Assembly (NCBI RefSeq): GCF_019720895.1
Contig: NZ_JAHKSH010000005.1
Span: 186,001-250,000, forward strand
Direction of reading: 5' to 3'
Length of the DNA stretch: 64,000 bases
DNA from: Microbacterium salitolerans
Lineage (GTDB): Bacteria > Actinomycetota > Actinomycetes > Actinomycetales > Microbacteriaceae
The translations under genes and the position numbers were made by a program. The notes beneath the pieces are model-generated. The model was not told where the DNA came from. It saw only the letters and a program-made list of their open reading frames with translations, and searched no databases. This document shows, piece by piece, positions 58,699 through 64,000 of the stretch (positions are counted from its first letter, which is position 1; every line of letters starts with the position of its first letter).

Positions 58699-61600
58699 GC
58701 TCGGGGAGCGGCTCGGTCTCGCCGTCGGCGCGCGGGACGTCGGGCGCGATGCCGAGCACTGCGGCGACGCGCTCGGCCACCGCACGGGGATCGCTGTACA
58801 GGTCGAAGGCGTGCACGCGCACGTAGTGCCAGCCCAGCCGGCGCAGCACCTGCGGGCGCAGGCGCAGCGACTCGCGCAGCGACTCGGCGCGCGACTCGGG
58901 GTCGGATTCCACGACGACGGCCTTGCCGTTCGCCTGCGCGACGAGCGGCAGCAGCCCGCGGTAGTCGACCTCGACGGCCGCGCCCATGCGACGCAGCTCG
59001 CGGGCGAGGGCGCGCGTGAGCGGATCCGCGTCATCCTCCCGGCGCAGCTCCTTCGCGCGCTCCTCGTACGAGCGCAGGATGTCCATGAGGAGGGCCGCGC
59101 CGTTCGAGAAGCGTCCGTCGTCGATATCCGGCGGCTGCACGCACGAGACGACGACCATCGAGCGGCGCGCGCGCGTCATGCCGACCGTGAGCAGGCGCTC
59201 CCCATCGGCTCCCGACAGGTCGCCCAGCTCGCTGAGCACGCGACCGTGGCGCGTCTTGCCGTACCCGAGCGAGAAGATCACGCGGTCACGGCTCTCGGCG
59301 ACCGACTCCTCGAGCGTGAGCACCGCCAGCGGCTCGGCCGTCTCGCGCGCGACGAAGTCGGCGACGTCGCCGCGCCCCGCGAAGGAGGCCGTGACCGCCG
59401 CGCGCACGCGATCGGCGTGACGACGGCTCGCCGTCACGACCATGAGCGATTCCTTGGGGCGATTCACCGCGTGCTCGACGACGAGCGTCACGACGCGCGC
59501 GACCTCGGCGTCGGGACTCTCGACCGCGCCCGTCTCCGGGTCCGGTGCGCCGTTGCCGCCCTCGATGTAGTCGACCGACAGGCTTCCGCGCCCCAGGTAC
59601 GAGCCGGCCCAGGGCAGCGACACGAGCTCGCCGCCGTAGAACGCGTCGTTGACGAGACGCGCGAGGTCCTCTCCTCCGGCGCGGTAGCTGCGAGTAAGGG
59701 TCTCGACCGGGAGGATCTCGGCGATCCGCTCGAACGCGCTGCGCTCCTCCGAGGGTGCGTCCTCTGTCGGGACGCGCGACGCGGCCGTCGAGATGTCGAA
59801 GGCGGTCGGCCGCTGCGTCACGGGGTCGCCGAAGGCGACGACCTGTCGCGCGCGGCGGATCGCCGGTGCCGCCTCGGCCAGATCGGTCGCCGCCGAGTCG
59901 ACGAGCATCACGACGTCGAATCGGTCATCATCGGCCAGGAGCGGCACATCGTAGGGCGACGCCAGCCACACGGGCGCGAGCGTGCGCATGAGCACGGGCG
60001 CTTCGGCCTGCAGCTGCCGGGGCGTGACCGATCCGCGCATGAGCGCGCGGCGCAGACGATCGGACTCCTCGGGCTCGTCGACGATGCCGATCCTCCACTG
60101 GGCCGCGAGCTGCCACGCGAGCATGGGGCCCGATGCGGCGGCGTGCGCCTCATCGACGAGGCGGAAGTCCTTCTCGAGACGGTCGACGACGCTCGTCGAC
60201 GCGCCGAGCAGCGACTTCTCGGTCCGCAGCACGTGCTCGAGAGCCGACTGCCACCACGCGAACTCGAGCTCCTCGCCCACCCGCGCCTCGTCGACGTGGC
60301 GCACGGAGAGCTCCGTGAGGAGCGGCGCGAGACCCAGCTCGTCGAGACCGGCGCGCAGCTCGGCGCGCTCGACGATGTTCTCGAAGACGTCCGATTCGGC
60401 CGCGAGCCCGGCGAGGGTGCGGATGAGCCGCTCGACGGGCAGCGCGGCGAGCCGCGTGCCGCGGCCGAGTGCCTGGTCGAGCGTCGTCAGGTCGGCCTCG
60501 ATCGCCTGCCACTCGACCTTCACGTCGGCGAGGCCGAGCGGGATCTCGGGAGCGCTCACGCCCTCGACGAGGTGCTGCCACTGCGCCCGCTGATGCTGAA
60601 TCCGCACGAGCGCCTCATGCATGTCGGTCACGTGCACGCCGGGGCGCACGAGCTCGCGCGACAGCCGCTTGAGGCGGCGGCGCTGGCTGCCGGACATTCC
60701 GGCGAAGTCGCGGCGCGATCCGTTCGCCTTGATCATGTCGGACAGGGGCCGCTCGAACGCCAGCGGCTGGAACCGGTCGAGCGAATCGCGGATCCCGTGC
60801 AGCAGGCGCAGGAACTCTCCCAGCTCGTCCAGAGTGGTGAAGGGGCGCATCCGCGTCTGGGAGATGAGCTCGTAGCCGCGCCCGAGCAGGTCCGGGACCC
60901 CCTCGCGGTGCAGCCGTCCGGCGAGGGCGTGCGCCTCTCGCGCGGCCTCCGTCGTCTCGAACGTGACGCCGTACCAGGGCGAGTCGTCGGGGCCGAGGCG
61001 GAATTCGCCGAGGCGCGCGGCGTGCGCAAGAGTGTGCGCCGCCGTCGTGCGGTCGCCCGCGAGCTTCTCGAGCGCCCGGATGTCGAGGCGCGCCGACGAC
61101 GACGGCGGCGTGGGCAGCGACGCGAGACGCGTGAGCTCGCGGGTCATCTCGATGACCGAGACGCCGAGCGCCTCATGCGGGCGGGTCAGGGCGTCGCGGT
61201 AGTCGCGCAGCACGGTTCGAAGGCGCACGAGCGCGTCGTCGATCTCGGAGACGTTCGGCTGCTCGGCCTTCTCATTGCGGCCGATCGCGCGGATGAGATC
61301 GCTGCGCAGACTCGTCGGTGAGACGGCCAGGGAGTCGAGGTGGATCCCCCGCAGCCGGTGAGCGACGCCCTCGAGCGTCGAACGTCGAGCGCTCACGACG
61401 AGAACGCGCTTGCCGGCGCGCACCAGCTGCCCGACGGCGTTGATCACCGTCTGGGTGCCCCCGGTACCGGGGAGCGTGTGCACGGCGAGCGACTCGCCGG
61501 CCATGATCCGGGCGAGCACCGCCTCCTGCTCGGCGTCGGCGTCGAGGAGGAGGGTGTCGGAAGCCGGCGCACGGTCATCGGGGCTCGTCGCCGCGGCGAG

Positions 61601-62413
61601 CGCGCGCGGCTCCTGGATCTGGCGCAGCTCCTCTTCGTGCCCGCCGAGGGCGTTGAGGAGCGGGTGATCGATGCGGACGAGGTCGCGGACCATGGGGCCC
61701 GAGACGTCCGCGAACGTCGAGATGAACAGGCGCGCCTTGACCGAGAACGTGTCGACGTGAGCCGTGAGCCCACGCAGACGGTCGATGACGGGCTGCGGCT
61801 GGAAGAGGCCGTCGTCGTACGCCAGCGCGGCGAGCGCATCGCCGTCGATGTCGACACCGAAGTGATCGCGGGCCGCGCGCAGCAGCTCGGGGTTGACGAC
61901 GAATCCGCCGCGCAGCTTCAGCTCGAAGTCGGCGTGGTGGCGACGCAGCGCGAGCGGGCGCAGGAGAACCGGCGCCGTGAAGCGCTCGGAGCCGACGCGC
62001 CATGACGCGAGACCGACCGCCAGTCGCACGGCGTCGATGCCGCGCGCCGTGCGCAGCTCGACGTTCTTGGCGGCGATGCGCTCGGCGGCGAGGCGGGCGC
62101 CGCGGAGGGCCACTTCGTCGCGGAAGAGATTGGACAGGAGCGTCGAGCGCCCCGTGATGAACTGCGGAAGGCTTCCGGGGTGCGCCGTCGTGATCTCGAT
62201 GAACGACTCGGGAGCCTCTCGATAGCGGAGAAGGGTCGAGTCCCCGCCGAGACCCGCCGCGAGCTGTCGGAGCCGTTCGCGCTCCGCATCGGCGACGTGC
62301 GCGATCGGCACGCCGGGTTCGGCCACCTGCAGATCGCTCGGAGTCACGCCGTCCGCCGATCCGGACAGCGCCGCTGAGCCCTTGATACGCCACACACGCG
62401 CAAGGGTACGCAC
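58691..62413 (-). CDS. Degenerate superfamily-1 helicase fused to a Vsr-like nuclease-fold domain
   Basis: A 1240-residue protein with the layout of DUF4011-type SF1 helicases that end in the REase_MTES_1575 (Vsr-like) domain. The expected Walker A GTGKSQT reads GTGGTQT (lysine replaced by Gly319) and Walker B DEAS reads DSAA (Asp839, Ser840). Motif III is GDPVTQRP (862-869) and motif V lacks its QGxE core, yet TRSYRAG (907) and MTRAR (1079) persist. The nuclease-like end (about 1140-1225) keeps VVESD and GWHYVRVHAFDLYSDP. ATP hydrolysis seems unlikely, so it may be a structural or DNA-binding descendant. ATG 62413 is the best start. Confidence 0.82.
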   Translation of the reverse strand: MRTLARVWRIKGSAALSGSADGVTPSDLQVAEPGVPIAHVADAERERLRQLAAGLGGDSTLLRYREAPESFIEITTAHPGSLPQFITGRSTLLSNLFRDEVALRGARLAAERIAAKNVELRTARGIDAVRLAVGLASWRVGSERFTAPVLLRPLALRRHHADFELKLRGGFVVNPELLRAARDHFGVDIDGDALAALAYDDGLFQPQPVIDRLRGLTAHVDTFSVKARLFISTFADVSGPMVRDLVRIDHPLLNALGGHEEELRQIQEPRALAAATSPDDRAPASDTLLLDADAEQEAVLARIMAGESLAVHTLPGTGGTQTVINAVGQLVRAGKRVLVVSARRSTLEGVAHRLRGIHLDSLAVSPTSLRSDLIRAIGRNEKAEQPNVSEIDDALVRLRTVLRDYRDALTRPHEALGVSVIEMTRELTRLASLPTPPSSSARLDIRALEKLAGDRTTAAHTLAHAARLGEFRLGPDDSPWYGVTFETTEAAREAHALAGRLHREGVPDLLGRGYELISQTRMRPFTTLDELGEFLRLLHGIRDSLDRFQPLAFERPLSDMIKANGSRRDFAGMSGSQRRRLKRLSRELVRPGVHVTDMHEALVRIQHQRAQWQHLVEGVSAPEIPLGLADVKVEWQAIEADLTTLDQALGRGTRLAALPVERLIRTLAGLAAESDVFENIVERAELRAGLDELGLAPLLTELSVRHVDEARVGEELEFAWWQSALEHVLRTEKSLLGASTSVVDRLEKDFRLVDEAHAAASGPMLAWQLAAQWRIGIVDEPEESDRLRRALMRGSVTPRQLQAEAPVLMRTLAPVWLASPYDVPLLADDDRFDVVMLVDSAATDLAEAAPAIRRARQVVAFGDPVTQRPTAFDISTAASRVPTEDAPSEERSAFERIAEILPVETLTRSYRAGGEDLARLVNDAFYGGELVSLPWAGSYLGRGSLSVDYIEGGNGAPDPETGAVESPDAEVARVVTLVVEHAVNRPKESLMVVTASRRHADRVRAAVTASFAGRGDVADFVARETAEPLAVLTLEESVAESRDRVIFSLGYGKTRHGRVLSELGDLSGADGERLLTVGMTRARRSMVVVSCVQPPDIDDGRFSNGAALLMDILRSYEERAKELRREDDADPLTRALARELRRMGAAVEVDYRGLLPLVAQANGKAVVVESDPESRAESLRESLRLRPQVLRRLGWHYVRVHAFDLYSDPRAVAERVAAVLGIAPDVPRADGETEPLPERV

Positions 62414-62596
62414 GCGATGTGGGAATCACGTGTCGGATCGCCGCGGTGCGTGCAATCTCTCTCGAGTTTCCGACGGATCCTGTGCGCAGCGTGTCGCGCC
62501 GGGGCAGCGTGTCCACATTCTCGGATCTCGACGATCTGTCCACAGCGGGCCTCTGGTGCGCGAGCGGGGACGGCCGCGGCAGACCAGGATGGGCAC

Positions 62597-63205
62597 ATGA
62601 GCGACACAGCAGAGACCCCCGGCGTCGTCACGGGTGCCGACGGCCTGGCCCGACCGGCGTGGGCCGAGCAGAGCGACCTCCTCCGCGACTACTACGACAC
62701 CGAGTGGGGCATGCCGGTGCGAGACGAGCAGGGAGTGTTCGAGCGGCTGAGCCTCGAGGCATTCCAGTCGGGGCTGTCGTGGGCGACCGTGCTGCGCAAG
62801 CGTCCGGCCTTCCGCGACGCATTCGCGGGGTTCGACCCCGACCGCGTGGCGCGCTTCGACGACGACGATGTCGAGCGGCTGATGGACGACGCGGCCATCA
62901 TCCGCAACAGAGCGAAGATCCTCGCGACGATCGACAACGCGCGGGCGACCCTCTCGCTTCGCGACGACGGCACCGACCTCGCCGAGTTCGTCTGGAGCTT
63001 CCGGCCCGACGAGACGCCGGCTCCGGTCGCGCCAGGCGACGTCCCGTCGACGAGCGCAGAGTCCCTCGCCCTCTCGAAGGAGCTCAAGCGCCGTGGCTTC
63101 CGCTGGGTCGGCCCGACGACGATGTTCGCCCTCATGGAGGCGATCGGAATCGTCGACACGCACCTGGTCGCCAGCCACCGCCGCGGCACGAGCGGCGTCT
63201 GGTAG
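62597..63205 (+). CDS. tag: DNA-3-methyladenine glycosylase I (variant without zinc-snap cysteines)
   Basis: Excises 3-methyladenine from DNA. The 202-residue protein has the catalytic region FERLSLEAFQSGLSWATVLRKR with the conserved Glu and Trp, then DAAIIRNRAKILATIDNA and FRWVGPTTMFALMEAIGIVDTH. In E. coli Tag a zinc is held by Cys4, His17, His175 and Cys179; here the first two positions read RPAW and DYYDTEWG and the C-terminus has no Cys, so the zinc snap is probably absent. ATG 62597 precedes the normal N-terminus. Confidence 0.9.
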   Translation: MSDTAETPGVVTGADGLARPAWAEQSDLLRDYYDTEWGMPVRDEQGVFERLSLEAFQSGLSWATVLRKRPAFRDAFAGFDPDRVARFDDDDVERLMDDAAIIRNRAKILATIDNARATLSLRDDGTDLAEFVWSFRPDETPAPVAPGDVPSTSAESLALSKELKRRGFRWVGPTTMFALMEAIGIVDTHLVASHRRGTSGVW

Positions 63206-63242
63206 ACCTCCGCCGCAGACGTCCCCTCCCCCGTCGCGGCGG

Positions 63243-63290
63243 ACACGACGGACCCTCGAGAGCGGCGTGCTCTCGAGGGTCCGTTCGTGT
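63243..63290. terminator. Bidirectional hairpin terminator between tag and the symporter
   Basis: A stem of about 20 bases containing GGACCCTCGAGAGC and its complement, loop GGCGT, with one bulged T in the second arm. It lies between two convergent genes. Confidence 0.8.
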
Positions 63291-63327
63291 TCACCGCGGA
63301 GACGACGCTCGCCTCCGGCGGCTCGAT

Positions 63328-64000
63328 TCAGTGCTCGACGGCCTTCTCCGCGCCGTGCCCCGTCAGCGACCGCACGTCCATCTCGGCCGCGAGCGTCGGC
63401 GACTCCGCCCCCCGCCCGATGAACGAGCCGAGGAAGCCGAGCAGGAAGCCCACGGGAATCGAGATGATGCCCGGGTTCGACAGCGGGAAGACCACGATGT
63501 CGATCGCCGGGAACACGCTCGTCTCCGTTCCGGAGAACACGGGACTCAGCACGATCAGGATGATCGCGGCGCCGAGACCGCCGTACATGCTCATGACGGC
63601 GCCCGCCGTCGTGAACTTGCGCCAGAACAGCGAGTAGAGAATGGTCGGCAGGTTCGCCGACGCCGCGACGGCGAAGGCGAGCGCCACGAGGAACGCGACG
63701 TTCTGGCCCTGCACGCCGATGCCGCCGATGATCGCGAAGGCGCCGACGACGAGCGTCGTGATGCGGGCGACCCTGACCTCGCCGTTTCCGGTGACCTTGC
63801 CCTTCTTGATCACACTGGCGTAGATGTCGTGCGCGAACGACGCGGACGCCGTGATCGTGAGGCCCGCGACGACGGCGAGGATGGTCGCGAACGCCACGGC
63901 CGAGATGAAGCCCATGAGCAGGGGCCCTCCCAGAGCGTTCGCGAGCAGCGGCGCCGCCGAGTTCACCCCGCCCGGAGCCGCGGCGATCTGCTCCGGTCCG
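63328..64000 (-). CDS. actP: Cation/acetate symporter, SSS family (5' part outside window)
   Basis: The C-terminal part (about 224 residues) of a sodium:solute symporter; the frame is open to the window edge. Transmembrane segments include GFISAVAFATILAVVAGLTITAS, TTLVVGAFAIIGGIG and FLVALAFAVAASANLP. SFAHDIYASVIKKGK and NLPTILYSLFWRKFTTAGA are hallmark sequences of ActP-type acetate/pyruvate symporters. The hydrophilic tail ends AEKAVEH. Uptake of short organic acids would feed the TCA cycle. Confidence 0.9.
   Translation of the reverse strand, partial: GPEQIAAAPGGVNSAAPLLANALGGPLLMGFISAVAFATILAVVAGLTITASASFAHDIYASVIKKGKVTGNGEVRVARITTLVVGAFAIIGGIGVQGQNVAFLVALAFAVAASANLPTILYSLFWRKFTTAGAVMSMYGGLGAAIILIVLSPVFSGTETSVFPAIDIVVFPLSNPGIISIPVGFLLGFLGSFIGRGAESPTLAAEMDVRSLTGHGAEKAVEH

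Noticed and set aside
58577-61321. A 914-codon open frame antisense to the helicase-like gene
   Set aside because: Same GC-driven shadow effect; Arg/Leu/Val-rich with no recognisable family and no Shine-Dalgarno.
1-64000. CRISPR array, prophage, integrase or insertion sequence
   Set aside because: No regularly spaced direct repeats, Cas genes, phage structural genes, integrase or transposase were recognised on either strand.

Overview
The window looks like chromosomal DNA of a high-GC actinobacterium of the family Microbacteriaceae, most likely Microbacterium or a close relative. The pointers are roughly 69% GC with strongly G/C third codon positions, a fused actinobacterial 2-oxoglutarate decarboxylase (Kgd type), a SigR/RsrA-type redox sigma/anti-sigma pair, an Eis-family acetyltransferase, leaderless-looking promoters, and a 1240-residue helicase-like protein ending in the nuclease-fold domain that Pfam named after Microbacterium testaceum. 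No prophage, integrase, transposase, rRNA or CRISPR array was seen. One tRNA is present. The first and last genes are cut by the window edges.

Layout. 1-5.7 kb: end of a metallophosphoesterase, a nuclease-like AbiEi/DUF559-type protein bracketed by two copies of a palindromic repeat, then a minus-strand operon SDR, phosphoribosyltransferase, ung, GNAT. 5.8-8.7 kb: metY and metX, making homocysteine from homoserine. 8.7-20 kb: MFS transporter, thiamine-binding protein, GT87-like membrane mannosyltransferase with nnrD, an old yellow enzyme, kgd, and a CNNM/CorC pair preceded by a proline-rich leader ORF. 20-26.7 kb: MOSC protein, Eis-type acetyltransferase, sigR-rsrA with a recognisable SigR-type promoter, aroA, rsgA, a hydrolase, and bcp. 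26.7-32 kb: an ornithine cyclodeaminase gene flanked by two overlapping micro-ORFs behind a CRP/GlxR-like site, a TetR-controlled ABC exporter with visible operators, a third palindromic repeat, and an SDR.

32-44.4 kb is one long minus-strand catabolic and methionine region. It holds an ectoine-breakdown-like set (transaminase, DoeA-like hydrolase, aldehyde dehydrogenase) headed by a small unknown protein with a good promoter, a LysR regulator, mesX-mesD (folate-independent methionine synthase with its DUF1852 partner), and the methylcitrate cycle genes prpD-prpB-prpC with a thiolase. With metX/metY this gives a route from homoserine to methionine that does not need MetH or full-length MetE. 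44.5-55.4 kb: tRNA-Ala, a membrane protein, then a tightly overlapping seven-gene operon (cytosine-deaminase-like amidohydrolase, NitT/TauT-type ABC importer, FAD oxidoreductase, creatininase-like amidohydrolase, PNPOx-like flavoprotein). A palindromic operator separates it from a divergent XRE-cupin regulator and an orphan PDR/VanB reductase, and a second amidohydrolase follows. I read this as an uptake and degradation island for a nitrogen heterocycle of unknown identity.

55.4-64 kb is mostly housekeeping: GNAT, galU, 5-formyl-THF cyclo-ligase, FmdB-type zinc ribbon protein, mscL, then the large helicase-like protein whose Walker A lysine and Walker B glutamate are both replaced, 3-methyladenine glycosylase, and the 3' part of an acetate symporter gene.

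Most promising for follow-up: the acidic/proline-rich leader peptide in front of the CNNM genes, the pseudo-helicase, the heterocycle operon, the palindromic repeats that sit at stop codons and bracket a nuclease-like gene, and the micro-ORFs around the ornithine cyclodeaminase gene. All assignments come from reading the sequence and recalling family motifs; no search was run.
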